64,000 bases of DNA from Flavobacterium sp. AED (lineage in GTDB: Bacteria; Bacteroidota; Bacteroidia; Flavobacteriales; Flavobacteriaceae), in the NCBI RefSeq assembly GCF_000812945.1, contig NZ_JSYM01000002.1, forward strand, positions 372,001 through 436,000. The letters are read 5' to 3'. A program made the position numbers and the translations under genes. Position 1 is the stretch's first letter. Each line of letters begins with the position of its first letter. Positions 16,937 through 26,037 of this stretch are shown one piece after another. The notes beneath the pieces are model-generated. The model was given only the letters and a program-made list of their open reading frames with translations. It had not been told where the DNA came from and ran no database searches.

Positions 16937-17944
16937 ATGAACGAAAGCAACAAAACTTTAGGAGAATTTATTATTGAAAATCAAAATGATTTTAAATATT
17001 CGTCGGGTGAATTATCGCGAATTTTTAATTCTATTCGACTGGCCGCAAAAGTGGTTAGTTATAAAGTTAATAAAGCGGGGCTGGTAGATATCGTTGGAGC
17101 TGTAGGGGAGAAAAACATACAAGGTGAAGACCAGCAGAAATTAGACGTTTATGCTAATGAGACTTTTATTCAAACGCTAATAAACAGAGAGATTGTTTGC
17201 GGGATTGCTTCTGAAGAAAACGATGATTTCATTACTGTTGGAGGTGTAGATAATGATCACAACAATAAATATATCGTATTAATAGATCCGCTTGACGGTT
17301 CATCAAATATTGATGTTAATGTTTCTGTAGGTACCATTTTTTCTGTTTATAGGAGAATAACACCAAATGGAACACCAGTAACCTTAGAAGATTTTTTGCA
17401 ACCTGGAATCAATCAGGTTGCAGCCGGTTATGTGATTTACGGGACTTCAACTATGCTTGTATATACTACGGGTCATGGCGTAAACGGATTTACATTAAAT
17501 CCTGCTATTGGTACTTTTTATCTTTCTCATCCCAATATGAAATTCCCGGTTGATGGTACTATTTATTCGGTAAATGAGGGTAATTATATTCATTTCCCAC
17601 AAGGTGTTAAGGACTATATTAAATATTGCCAATCAGAAGAAGAGGATCGGCCTTACACTTCGAGATATATCGGCAGTCTTGTTTCTGATATCCATAGGAA
17701 TATGATCAAAGGAGGAATTTATCTGTACCCAACGAGTTTTAAGGCATCCAAAGGTAAATTACGATTGTTATATGAATGTAACCCTATGGCATTTATTGTA
17801 GAACAGGCAGGAGGAAAAGCTTCTGATGGATTTTCTAGAGTAATGGAAATTTTGCCAACTGCCTTACATGAGAGGACTCCTTTCTTTTGTGGTAGCTATA
17901 ACATGGTTGAGAAAGTAGAAGAGTTTATGCATAAAGCAAAATAG
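16937..17944 (+). CDS. fbp: Class I fructose-1,6-bisphosphatase
   Basis: Gluconeogenic hydrolysis of fructose 1,6-bisphosphate to fructose 6-phosphate. The 335-residue protein shows the metal-binding block [20 protein letters not shown], substrate-site sequences [13 protein letters not shown] and GGIYLYP, and [20 protein letters not shown] at 16937 is chosen; an in-frame TTG at 16904 would add eleven atypical residues. Monocistronic between two terminators. Gluconeogenesis would be needed during growth on uronates, which yield pyruvate and triose phosphate, but the gene is housekeeping. Confidence 0.96.
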   Translation: MNESNKTLGEFIIENQNDFKYSSGELSRIFNSIRLAAKVVSYKVNKAGLVDIVGAVGEKNIQGEDQQKLDVYANETFIQTLINREIVCGIASEENDDFITVGGVDNDHNNKYIVLIDPLDGSSNIDVNVSVGTIFSVYRRITPNGTPVTLEDFLQPGINQVAAGYVIYGTSTMLVYTTGHGVNGFTLNPAIGTFYLSHPNMKFPVDGTIYSVNEGNYIHFPQGVKDYIKYCQSEEEDRPYTSRYIGSLVSDIHRNMIKGGIYLYPTSFKASKGKLRLLYECNPMAFIVEQAGGKASDGFSRVMEILPTALHERTPFFCGSYNMVEKVEEFMHKAK

Positions 17945-18103
17945 AGTAAATATTAGTTTACAGAAGCTATTTTGGTTTTCCTAAAAGCAGGAGGTACAAG
18001 GTAGTGGAGTGAATTTTGTTGTGAAATTGAGAAGAAATTCTACCGAAATAAAAAATGTTTTTCTAGTGATTTAATGATGATTTTTGAAATTAATAAAAAC
18101 GAG

Positions 18104-18135
18104 AAAGCCTGTAAATCTTATGATTTACAGGCTTT
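18104..18135. terminator. Bidirectional terminator between fbp and ssrA
   Basis: Perfect 14-bp stem AAAGCCTGTAAATC / GATTTACAGGCTTT with loop TTAT. It lies between the converging fbp (+) and tmRNA (-) genes and could serve both. Confidence 0.75.
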
Positions 18136-18159
18136 TGGTTTCAATTGAAAATGAATTAG

Positions 18160-18553
18160 TGGAGTCGCCGGGAATCGAACCCGGGTCCAAACAAGCAACT
18201 AAAAGGCTTTCTACACGCTTATTTCCTGATTAGATTTTCGATCTTGTGTTTGACCAGAAACAGTCGCACAAGACTTATCTTCTTAATTTCGAAATCCACC
18301 CGAAGCTCATGGAAATCTAGGTTTAAATTTACGATTCACCTTTATCGACCGCTATAAACCAAAGCTTTCGAGGTAAATCCTGCTTTCCTATCTGATAGGA
18401 ACGAGGCTAATCTTACTATGATTCAGATTATGCAGCAAGAGCGTAGTTTCCTTCGCCGTGTATGTGTTTTGAAACCTTTTATTAACGAGAATTGTCCCAG
18501 TTCTCGACGTGCTTACTTTTCAATTCGACTTGCTGTCAAAACCAGTCGACCCC
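18160..18553 (-). ncRNA. ssrA: Transfer-messenger RNA (tmRNA)
   Basis: Ribosome-rescue RNA of about 394 nt read on the minus strand. The 5' end GGGGTCGACTGG and the 3' end CGACTCC plus discriminator A form the alanyl-tRNA-like acceptor stem (one G-U pair), and GGGTTCGATTCCC is the T-arm. CCA is not encoded. The tag frame on the complement of 18428-18457 reads GEGNYALAA then TAA, matching Bacteroidota tags (G-E-x-N-Y-A-L-A-A). Several pseudoknot-like complementary segments lie between the tag and the 3' end. A single contiguous gene, not permuted. Confidence 0.96.
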
Positions 18554-18569
18554 TTTTATTTTGAGTTTG

Positions 18570-18577
18570 CAAAGATA
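18570..18577 (-). promoter_or_regulatory. Predicted -7 box of ssrA
   Basis: TATCTTTG on the minus strand, 17 nt upstream of the mature tmRNA 5' end, consistent with a short RNase P-processed leader. Confidence 0.5.
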
Positions 18578-18628
18578 CAATTTAAAACCTGAATTACTAT
18601 TGCAAAACTTTTAACTCTATTACAAAAA

Positions 18629-19846
18629 TCATTCCTCTTTTTCACCTTTGTCTAGATGAAATGGATAATCCCCAAATAGCATAGCCAATTTTCTGACTTT
18701 GTAGGTTCTTGTTGTAAATTTATTAGACAAAGCAATTATAGTGACCTTTTCTTTTTGCAAAGTGACATAGGATGAAGTATTACCATGCCACCAACCATTG
18801 TGGAAATAGAAATTTTGTCCGGTTTCCCAATTGATCATTCGAATACCAAGTCCATAATTTTTTTCTCCTTTGCGTTCATTGCTATACCCTGTAAATACTT
18901 GTTTAAACAGTTTTGGGGATAAGAAAGCAGGAGAATTTCTAGCTCGGTCAAATTTTAATAAATCTCGCGGTGTAGAATAAATATTTTTGTCACCATAAAC
19001 GGCATCCAAATAATCTTTACCTATTTCAACACCATTCCCTTTATAAGATGGAGCAATAGAATCTTTATCTTCTTCATAGTCAAAAACAAAAGTATTTTTC
19101 ATTCCAAGTGGCTTGAAAATAATTTGTTTCATTGCTTCTTTATAGGAAAGCTTAGTTATTTTTTCAATTATCAATGCCAACATGGCATAATTAGTATTGC
19201 AATAGCTAAATCGGGTGTCCGTTTTAGATTCTAATCCAATATTCTTAGTAGCCATAATGGTTAAAATATCTTGATTGGTTAACCTGTTATGCCTGTCCCA
19301 CACCGTTTTGTCACGATCTGTAAAATAAGCATAATTACGCATGCCACTTCTATGGTTTAGCAATGTTTTTATAGTAACATCAGGAAAAGGGAATTCTTTT
19401 AGAATGGTATTAACCTTTTGGTCCAAATCTATTCTTTTGGCATTTATTAACTTCAAGACTGCAGTTGCAGTTAATACTTTGCTCACTGAGGCTAAATGAA
19501 GTGGAGTAGTGCTTGTTATTAATCGTTTCTCTCTAAAATTGGCATAACCTTCATAATTCTCATAAATGATTTGTCCATTTTGAGCTACAAGAAAACTTCC
19601 GTTTGCACTATGATTAGGCCAAGTTCTATTATAAAAAGCCTCGATTGATCTTTTTTTAGACTCAATATAGGCAGCAGTTAGTTTAGGGCTTTCATTCGTT
19701 AAAGGTTTCATTTTAGGCAATGTACTCTTTGGGAGTTGAGCATCACTTAATTCTATTTTCTTTTTCTCTTTGGTACAAGAACTCAAAACGAATAGTAGGA
19801 AGAGTAATTGTAGTATATTTGCTTTTTTTATAAATATCATTTTCAT
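18629..19846 (-). CDS. Serine hydrolase lipoprotein, beta-lactamase/DD-peptidase (class C-like) family
   Basis: Envelope-anchored penicillin-binding-protein-like hydrolase. Lipoprotein signal FLLFVLSSC, a linker of about 40 residues, then the beta-lactamase domain: SxxK in HLASVSKVLTATAV, YxN in YCNTNYAMLAL, and HNGWWHGNTSS in the KTG/HxG position. ATG at 19846 is chosen because a TATATTTG promoter box on the same strand (19860-19867) lies between it and the upstream in-frame TTG (19876). The physiological substrate is unknown; DD-peptidase, D-aminopeptidase or esterase activity is possible, and antibiotic resistance should not be assumed. Confidence 0.88.
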   Translation of the reverse strand: MKMIFIKKANILQLLFLLFVLSSCTKEKKKIELSDAQLPKSTLPKMKPLTNESPKLTAAYIESKKRSIEAFYNRTWPNHSANGSFLVAQNGQIIYENYEGYANFREKRLITSTTPLHLASVSKVLTATAVLKLINAKRIDLDQKVNTILKEFPFPDVTIKTLLNHRSGMRNYAYFTDRDKTVWDRHNRLTNQDILTIMATKNIGLESKTDTRFSYCNTNYAMLALIIEKITKLSYKEAMKQIIFKPLGMKNTFVFDYEEDKDSIAPSYKGNGVEIGKDYLDAVYGDKNIYSTPRDLLKFDRARNSPAFLSPKLFKQVFTGYSNERKGEKNYGLGIRMINWETGQNFYFHNGWWHGNTSSYVTLQKEKVTIIALSNKFTTRTYKVRKLAMLFGDYPFHLDKGEKEE

Positions 19847-19859
19847 TGTACTAGAACGA

Positions 19860-19867
19860 CAAATATA
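19860..19867 (-). promoter_or_regulatory. Predicted -7 box of the serine hydrolase gene
   Basis: TATATTTG on the minus strand (complement of 19860-19867). Transcription would start within a few bases of the ATG at 19846, giving a very short leader. Confidence 0.5.
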
Positions 19868-20026
19868 TAGAATCAATCCCTTTTGATTCTTCTTTTTTTC
19901 GAAACCTTAACACTATTTTATCAACGTTTTGAAGTTGCAGTTTTGTATCATTTTGGACATCAGCTTTTAATTGGTTTTAGGCTTGTAAATTTATTTTAAA
20001 AATTAAGTCAGTTTGTTTAAAATTGT

Positions 20027-20034
20027 TATATTTG
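20027..20034 (+). promoter_or_regulatory. Predicted -7 box of the saccharopine dehydrogenase-like gene
   Basis: TATATTTG, exact match to TAnnTTTG, 52 bp upstream of the start codon at 20086. Confidence 0.5.
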
Positions 20035-20085
20035 TAACAAATAATACATAAAAAGTTATATTAAATAGGTATAAAAATATAGAAA

Positions 20086-21288
20086 ATGAAGTTCGGAATT
20101 ATAAAAGAAAGAAAAAACCCGCCAGATAGAAGAGTTGTTTTTTCTCCAGATGAATTAGCAAGAGTAAAACAATTGTATCAAGATGCTTCTATTAAAGTAG
20201 AAAGCTCCGATATTCGAATTTTTACTGATGAACAATATAAAAATTCAGGAATCGAAGTTACAAATGACATTAGCGATTGTGATGTTTTATTTGGTGTGAA
20301 AGAAGTTCCTGCAGAAGATTTAATTCCTAATAAAGCGTATTTCTTTTTTTCGCACACGATTAAAAAACAGCCTTATAATAGAAAATTATTACAAGCAATT
20401 TTAGAAAAAAATATTGATTTATACGATCATGAAACTATTGTAGATTCTCATAATCGCAGGTTAATTGGTTTTGGGAAATATGCGGGAATTGTAGGGACTT
20501 ATAATAGTATCCGTGCTTTTGGAATAAAATTCGAATTATTCAAATTACCAAAAGCAGAAACACTTTCAGGAAAAGAGGCCTTGATTGCGCATCTAAAAAG
20601 ATTGGTATTACCTCCTTTAAAATTTGTAATTACCGGTACCGGTAAAGTGGGTAATGGTGCTAAAGAAATTTTGGATGCTATTAAAGTAAAGGAAGTTTCT
20701 GTCGAAAATTATTTGACGAAGAACTATGCACAACCCGTTTATACTCAAATCGATGTTTTGGAATACAATAAACGCAAAGACGGACAAGTACTGGATTTTA
20801 CTGATTTTTATAAAAATCCACAAGATTATGTATCTAATTTTGAACGATTTACTAAATTTTCAGACATCTATGTCACAGGACATTTTCATGCCAATGAAGC
20901 TCCGGTAATTCTTACGTCCGAAATGCTTCAGTCGAAAGATTGTAAAATAAAAGTTGTTGCAGATATTTCTTGTGATGTCAATGGTCCAATAGCATGTACT
21001 TTGAAATCATCAACAATTGCGGAGCCTTTATACGGATACTGGCCAAATGAAAATAAAGAAGTAGATGTTTTTCATCCTGCAGCAATTGTAGTTATGGCTG
21101 TGGATAATTTACCTTGTGAATTGCCAAAGGATGCCAGCGAAGGTTTTGGCGAAATGTTTATGGAACATGTAATTCCTGCATTTTTCAACGGAGACAAAGA
21201 TGGGATTTTACAAAGAGCCAAAATTACCGAAAAAGGAAAATTGACTCCAAGATTCAGTTATTTACAGGATTATGTTGATGGTAAATAA
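20086..21288 (+). CDS. NAD(P)-dependent oxidoreductase, saccharopine dehydrogenase (L-lysine-forming)/alanine dehydrogenase-like
   Basis: 400 residues. The N-terminus MKFGIIKERKNPPDRRVVFSP is characteristic of the alanine dehydrogenase/saccharopine dehydrogenase fold, and VITGTGKVGNGAKEIL (around 181-197) is the Rossmann nucleotide-binding loop; KVVADISCDVNGPI resembles the substrate/cofactor loop of the lysine-forming saccharopine dehydrogenases. Likely substrate is an amino acid or saccharopine, but specificity cannot be assigned from sequence. Monocistronic, with its own promoter and terminator. Confidence 0.8.
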   Translation: MKFGIIKERKNPPDRRVVFSPDELARVKQLYQDASIKVESSDIRIFTDEQYKNSGIEVTNDISDCDVLFGVKEVPAEDLIPNKAYFFFSHTIKKQPYNRKLLQAILEKNIDLYDHETIVDSHNRRLIGFGKYAGIVGTYNSIRAFGIKFELFKLPKAETLSGKEALIAHLKRLVLPPLKFVITGTGKVGNGAKEILDAIKVKEVSVENYLTKNYAQPVYTQIDVLEYNKRKDGQVLDFTDFYKNPQDYVSNFERFTKFSDIYVTGHFHANEAPVILTSEMLQSKDCKIKVVADISCDVNGPIACTLKSSTIAEPLYGYWPNENKEVDVFHPAAIVVMAVDNLPCELPKDASEGFGEMFMEHVIPAFFNGDKDGILQRAKITEKGKLTPRFSYLQDYVDGK

Positions 21289-21310
21289 AAAATATAATTT
21301 TTAAATTAAT

Positions 21311-21340
21311 AAACCGAGTTAGTGATAGCTCGGTTTTTTT
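21311..21340 (+). terminator. Rho-independent terminator
   Basis: Stem AAACCGAG / CTCGGTTT followed by a run of T, 22 bp after the stop of the saccharopine dehydrogenase-like gene. Confidence 0.85.
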
Positions 21341-21397
21341 GTGGAATTTTATAAATGAAACATGATTAATCTCATAATAAGGATTATTATTTCGGCT

Positions 21398-21405
21398 TAT
21401 CTTTG
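21398..21405 (+). promoter_or_regulatory. Predicted -7 box of corA
   Basis: TATCTTTG, exact TAnnTTTG match, leaving a leader of about 110 nt before corA. No riboswitch-like structure was recognised in that leader. Confidence 0.4.
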
Positions 21406-21519
21406 TTTTTTCAAAATAATAAATAAAAAAGAGAGTTTTATTTTTAGAAATATCAAAAGCAAGGAGAACCCATTTTTTTGTGAAAGTTTTTCGTAATATT
21501 ACTATATAAATGAGTTGGA

Positions 21520-22590
21520 ATGAGAAAAATTAAATACAAGAAAGGCAGGAAACTGCAACCTTATAATCTTGAATATACAGGGATTCATAGAAGTCATGAG
21601 TCAGAAATGCAGTTGTTCGTTTATGATAATTTTGATTTGATAGAGTTTGAAGATTTTAAAGTTTCGGATCTGGATAAATACATCAATACTCAAAAAACGA
21701 ATTGGCTGAATATTCATGGTTTAAATAATATTGAATTAATAAAATCAATTGGCAATTATTTTGAAATAGACAATTTCATGCTTGCCGATATTTTAAATAC
21801 TACTAGGAGAACAAAACTGGAGGAACTATCGGATATTTTATTCTTTAATATAAAATCACTTTTGCCAGCTGGAGATTCAGATAATATTAGTGTGGAGCAA
21901 ATTAGTTTTCTGATAAAAGATGGTATTTTGATTTCATTTCAGGAGAAACGTAGTGATTTCTTCACCCATATTCGGGAGCGTATTCGTACACATTCAGGAA
22001 TTGTTAGAACAAAAAAAGTAGATTATTTGTTGTACATACTTTTGGACGCTATCATGGAAAATTTTTATGTTACCATTGAAAATGAAGAAGATAAAGTAGA
22101 AGAATTAATTAATCTTTCGAAGAAAAGTGCCGATCCCATAATTTTAGAAAGAATTGAAAAGCATCGCGATAATTTCAATTTTCTGAAACGATCTATTATT
22201 CCGCTACGGGATTCTTTGTATGATATAAAAAGCATCAAAGACGATAATGTATTTAATGCAATGGAAATGGAGAATTTTAGTTTTTTTACTCGATTACATC
22301 AAAAGAGTTTGGAACTTTTAGAACAAATTGAATCCGATATGGGTTCACTGGAAAGTGCTTCTAATTTCTTTTTTTCGGCACAAACGCACAAGATGAATGA
22401 GATTATGAAAACCCTGACCATCGTATCAGCCATATTTATTCCACTTACATTTATTGTTGGAGTTTACGGAATGAATTTTGAGTTTATGCCTGAATTGCAT
22501 TATCGTAATGGGTATTATTCAATCATCGGAATTATGATTTTAATTGTAATTGGAATGATTTTTTATTTTAAAAAACGCCGTTGGTTTTAA
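21520..22590 (+). CDS. corA: CorA-family magnesium/cobalt transporter
   Basis: Inner-membrane divalent-cation channel. 356 residues: a large acidic, helical cytoplasmic N-terminal domain, then two C-terminal membrane helices (about 295-318 and 328-350). The signature GMN follows the first helix (VGVYGMNFEFMPEL) and the protein ends in the basic tail KKRRWF, as in CorA. Length is normal. Its start lies 230 bp after the preceding gene, with its own promoter box. Confidence 0.94.
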   Translation: MRKIKYKKGRKLQPYNLEYTGIHRSHESEMQLFVYDNFDLIEFEDFKVSDLDKYINTQKTNWLNIHGLNNIELIKSIGNYFEIDNFMLADILNTTRRTKLEELSDILFFNIKSLLPAGDSDNISVEQISFLIKDGILISFQEKRSDFFTHIRERIRTHSGIVRTKKVDYLLYILLDAIMENFYVTIENEEDKVEELINLSKKSADPIILERIEKHRDNFNFLKRSIIPLRDSLYDIKSIKDDNVFNAMEMENFSFFTRLHQKSLELLEQIESDMGSLESASNFFFSAQTHKMNEIMKTLTIVSAIFIPLTFIVGVYGMNFEFMPELHYRNGYYSIIGIMILIVIGMIFYFKKRRWF

Positions 22591-22645
22591 GAATTAAGAT
22601 GCTGTAAATCCAATTAATATTGGAATTAAATATAAAAATAAAAAG

Positions 22646-24739
22646 ATGAACAAGGCCATATATATAGCAACAAGCGAACAAAATAGCGGCAAGTCTATTA
22701 TAACTTTAGGGTTGATGAGTATGCTTATTGGTAAAACTGCCAAAGTTGGCTATTTTAGACCCATTGTAGAAGATTTTGAAGAAGGTGGATTTGACAATCA
22801 CATTGAAACGGTGATTGGTCATTTTGGAATGGATATTCAATTTGAGGATGCTTTTGCCATTACAAAAAGTAAATTAATCAAAAAGAAGAACAAAGGAAAA
22901 ATAGGGGAGGTCCTCGATTTAATCATTGAAAAATACAAGAAATTAGAAGAACGTTTCGATTTTGTTTTAGTTGAAGGAACCAGTTTTACGGGAGAAGGAA
23001 CTGTTATCGAATTAGATATGAATGTTTTGATTGCCAAAAATCTAGGGATTCCAACTATTATTGTGGGTTCCGGTGTAGGGAAAACATTAGAAGAATTAAT
23101 TGATAGCCTTTATCTTGCCTATGATTCATTCAAAGTAAAAGAAGTGGAAGTTTTGGCTGTAATCGCCAATAAAGTGCAACCTCAAAACATTGAATTAGTA
23201 ACTACCGGTTTGAAAAAAAGTCTGCCTGACAGTATATTAGTGAATTCAATTCCTTTAATCTCTAATTTGAACAATCCCACAATTCAGGAAATTGTAAACA
23301 AATTAGATGCTAAAGTGTTATTTGGAGCCGCCTATTTAAACAATCAAACGGGTAATTTTAGCGTGGGCGCGATGCAACTCTGTAATTATCTTTTGCATTT
23401 GAAAGAAAATAGTCTGGTGATAACTCCAGGAGATAGAGCTGATATTATTCTTGGCGCTCTTCAGGCGAATGAATCGGTGAATTATCCAACAATTTCAGGA
23501 ATACTGCTTACAGGAAATATATTGCCTGAACAGAGTATTCTAAAATTAATTGAAGGACTTTCTCCTGTTGTTCCCATTTTTGCAGTAGAGGAAGGGACGT
23601 ATTATATTACCAATAAAATAGGTTCTATTAAATCCAAAATTTACGCCAATAACAAACAGAAGATTGAAACTTCTATAAACACTTTCGAAAAGTATGTCGA
23701 CTTGGATAATTTGGCTGAAAAGCTAATTACTTTTGAAGCGGAAGGAATGACGCCAAAAATGTTCCAATACAATTTGGTAAAAAGAGCTAAAAAACATAGA
23801 AAACACATTGTTTTACCAGAAGGAAATGATGAAAGAATTATTATTGCAGCTTCGCGATTATTAGCGATGGATGTGGTTGATATTTCGATTATTGGAAACA
23901 AAAAGCAAATAGAAAGTAAAGTTTCGGAATTGGGATTAGATTTTGATTTTTCTAAAATAAAAATTATCAATCCAATAGAATCGGAGCATTATGAAGATTA
24001 TGTAAATACCTATTATGAGTTACGAAAAGCTAAAAACGTAACTTTAGGAATGGCCAAAGATTTAATGGAAGATGTTTCATATTTTGGAACAATGATGGTC
24101 TATAAAGGCGATGCTGACGGAATGGTTTCAGGAGCGGCACACACGACACAACACACTATTTTACCGGCTTTGCAATTCATTAAAACGAAACCCAATTCAT
24201 CAGTAGTTTCCTCAATATTTTTCATGTGTTTGGAAGATAGGGTTTCTGTTTTTGGGGATTGTGCCATCAATCCAAATCCAACAGCGGAACAACTGGCAGA
24301 AATAGCCATTTCCTCTGCTGATTCCAGTTTAGCTTTTGGAATAGAACCAAAAATTGCCATGCTTTCCTATTCGTCCGGTTCTTCCGGAAAAGGAGATGAA
24401 GTAGATAAAGTGAGAACTGCAACCGAGATAGTTAGGAAAAAACGTCCTGATTTAAAAATTGAAGGACCCATTCAATATGATGCAGCAGTCGATATGGCTG
24501 TTGGAAAAAGTAAAATGCCAAATTCAGAAGTGGCAGGACAAGCCAGTGTTCTGATTTTCCCAGATTTAAACACGGGAAATAACACCTATAAAGCAGTGCA
24601 AAGAGAAACTGGAGCACTGGCAATTGGTCCGATGTTACAAGGATTAAACAAACCCGTAAATGATTTAAGCCGAGGTTGTACAGTAGATGATATTATAAAT
24701 ACAGTCGTGATTACGGCTATTCAAGCTCAAGGATTATAA
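22646..24739 (+). CDS. pta: Phosphate acetyltransferase, long form
   Basis: Interconverts acetyl-CoA and acetyl phosphate. 697 residues: an N-terminal P-loop/dethiobiotin-synthetase-like domain (MNKAIYIATSEQNSGKSI), a central DRTGG domain (about 215-325), and the catalytic PTA domain from about 370 (KHIVLPEGNDERIIIAA; DGMVSGAAHTT; YSSGSSGKGDEVDKVR). This is the long E. coli-like architecture. Only one base separates its stop from ackA, so the two are co-transcribed. Confidence 0.96.
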   Translation: MNKAIYIATSEQNSGKSIITLGLMSMLIGKTAKVGYFRPIVEDFEEGGFDNHIETVIGHFGMDIQFEDAFAITKSKLIKKKNKGKIGEVLDLIIEKYKKLEERFDFVLVEGTSFTGEGTVIELDMNVLIAKNLGIPTIIVGSGVGKTLEELIDSLYLAYDSFKVKEVEVLAVIANKVQPQNIELVTTGLKKSLPDSILVNSIPLISNLNNPTIQEIVNKLDAKVLFGAAYLNNQTGNFSVGAMQLCNYLLHLKENSLVITPGDRADIILGALQANESVNYPTISGILLTGNILPEQSILKLIEGLSPVVPIFAVEEGTYYITNKIGSIKSKIYANNKQKIETSINTFEKYVDLDNLAEKLITFEAEGMTPKMFQYNLVKRAKKHRKHIVLPEGNDERIIIAASRLLAMDVVDISIIGNKKQIESKVSELGLDFDFSKIKIINPIESEHYEDYVNTYYELRKAKNVTLGMAKDLMEDVSYFGTMMVYKGDADGMVSGAAHTTQHTILPALQFIKTKPNSSVVSSIFFMCLEDRVSVFGDCAINPNPTAEQLAEIAISSADSSLAFGIEPKIAMLSYSSGSSGKGDEVDKVRTATEIVRKKRPDLKIEGPIQYDAAVDMAVGKSKMPNSEVAGQASVLIFPDLNTGNNTYKAVQRETGALAIGPMLQGLNKPVNDLSRGCTVDDIINTVVITAIQAQGL

Positions 24740-24740
24740 A

Positions 24741-25940
24741 ATGAAAATAGTAATTATAAACTCGGGGAGTTCATCCATAAAATACCAATTAATCAATATG
24801 CCGACTAATGAAGTCATTTGTTCGGGGATGATTGACAGAATAGGATTGGAAACTTCAAATTTAAGCTACGTAACCAATAACACTAAATTAGAAGAAACGT
24901 TGCCTATTGCAAACCATAAAATTGGTTTGGAAAAAATTGCCAAATTACTGATGGACGAGACAGTTGGAGTGATTAAAAGTACAGATGAGATTGAAGCTGT
25001 CGGGCATCGCGTGGTGCATGGCGGCAGTGCTTTTTCGAATACGGTAATTATTACCAGTGAGGTAAAAGATAAAATCAGGCAGCTTTTTGATTTGGCACCT
25101 TTGCATAATCCTGCGAATTTAGAAGGAATAAATGTTGCCGAGGAAATTTTCAATTTGGCAAAACAAGTGGCTGTTTTTGATACGGCTTTTCATCAAACGA
25201 TTCCTGTCGTGGCGCACAAATATGCGTTGCCAAATTACCTTTTGACAGAAAATAAAATACGCGTATATGGTTTTCATGGAACGAGTCACAAATACGTTTC
25301 GGAAAATGCGATTCATTATTTGAAACAGAATTCTATAAATAAAGCCTCGAAAATTATTACGATACATTTAGGGAATGGGTGTAGTATGACTGCTATAAAA
25401 GATGGAAAAAGTATCGATCATACGTTAGGTTTCGGTCCAATGAATGGCTTGATTATGGGAACCCGAAGCGGAGATGTAGATCAATCTGTGATTTTTTATC
25501 TGGTTAATTCATTAGGCTATTCGCTTGAGGCGGTGAATACGATGTTGCAAAAGCAAAGCGGAATGCTAGGTCTTACCGGTTACAGCGATTTGAGGGATAT
25601 TGAAGCGAATGCGGAGAACGGAAATGTTGATTGTCAGCTGGCTTTAGATATGAATGCGTATCGAATTAAAAAATATATTGGTTCTTATACAGCAGTTTTA
25701 AATGGACTTGATGCGATAGTTTTTACGGCAGGAATCGGGGAGAATTCCTCTTATATTCGAAAATTAGTCTGTACGGATATGGATTATTTCGGAATTGAAT
25801 TAGATGATTCCAAAAATGAAATCCGTTCGAAGGAAATTCGAGAAATTAGCACTCCTGATTCGAAAACTAAAATATTGGTTATTCCAACTAATGAAGAAAT
25901 TGAAATTGCAAATCAGGTATTTGAATTACTTACCAATTAA
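24741..25940 (+). CDS. ackA: Acetate kinase
   Basis: Converts acetyl phosphate + ADP to acetate + ATP. 399 residues with signatures NSGSSSIKYQL at the N-terminus, GHRVVHGG, YGFHGTSHKYVS, HLGNGCS and GTRSGDVD. Forms an operon with pta and is followed by a clear terminator. Confidence 0.97.
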   Translation: MKIVIINSGSSSIKYQLINMPTNEVICSGMIDRIGLETSNLSYVTNNTKLEETLPIANHKIGLEKIAKLLMDETVGVIKSTDEIEAVGHRVVHGGSAFSNTVIITSEVKDKIRQLFDLAPLHNPANLEGINVAEEIFNLAKQVAVFDTAFHQTIPVVAHKYALPNYLLTENKIRVYGFHGTSHKYVSENAIHYLKQNSINKASKIITIHLGNGCSMTAIKDGKSIDHTLGFGPMNGLIMGTRSGDVDQSVIFYLVNSLGYSLEAVNTMLQKQSGMLGLTGYSDLRDIEANAENGNVDCQLALDMNAYRIKKYIGSYTAVLNGLDAIVFTAGIGENSSYIRKLVCTDMDYFGIELDDSKNEIRSKEIREISTPDSKTKILVIPTNEEIEIANQVFELLTN

Positions 25941-25955
25941 AAAATGTCCTTTTCT

Positions 25956-25986
25956 AAAAAAGCTTCTCATCAGGGAAGCTTTTTTT
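25956..25986 (+). terminator. Rho-independent terminator after pta-ackA
   Basis: Stem AAAAAAGCTTC / GAAGCTTTTTT, eight-base loop, T run; 15 bp after the ackA stop. Confidence 0.85.
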
Positions 25987-26011
25987 ATACTTTTTATTTA
26001 AGAAATCTGTT

Positions 26012-26019
26012 TATATTTG
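26012..26019 (+). promoter_or_regulatory. Predicted -7 box of the PUL 2 regulator
   Basis: TATATTTG, exact consensus. It overlaps the first in-frame TTG (26017), so that TTG cannot be the start if the promoter is real; the start is then pushed to the TTG at 26038. Confidence 0.5.
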
Positions 26020-26037
26020 GGCATAAAACGCCACATT

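Noticed and set aside
18160..18210. A minus-strand tRNA gene, because of the T-arm-like GGTTCGATTCCC and acceptor end
   Set aside because: It is the 3' tRNA-like domain of tmRNA; the 5' half of the acceptor stem is 350 bp away and a tag frame lies between.
18629..19846. Antibiotic-resistance beta-lactamase
   Set aside because: The SxxK/YxN family is mostly peptidases and esterases; nothing in the sequence or context points to resistance.
21406..21519. Mg2+ riboswitch (M-box or mgtA-like leader) in the corA leader
   Set aside because: The leader is AT-rich and I see none of the conserved pairing segments.
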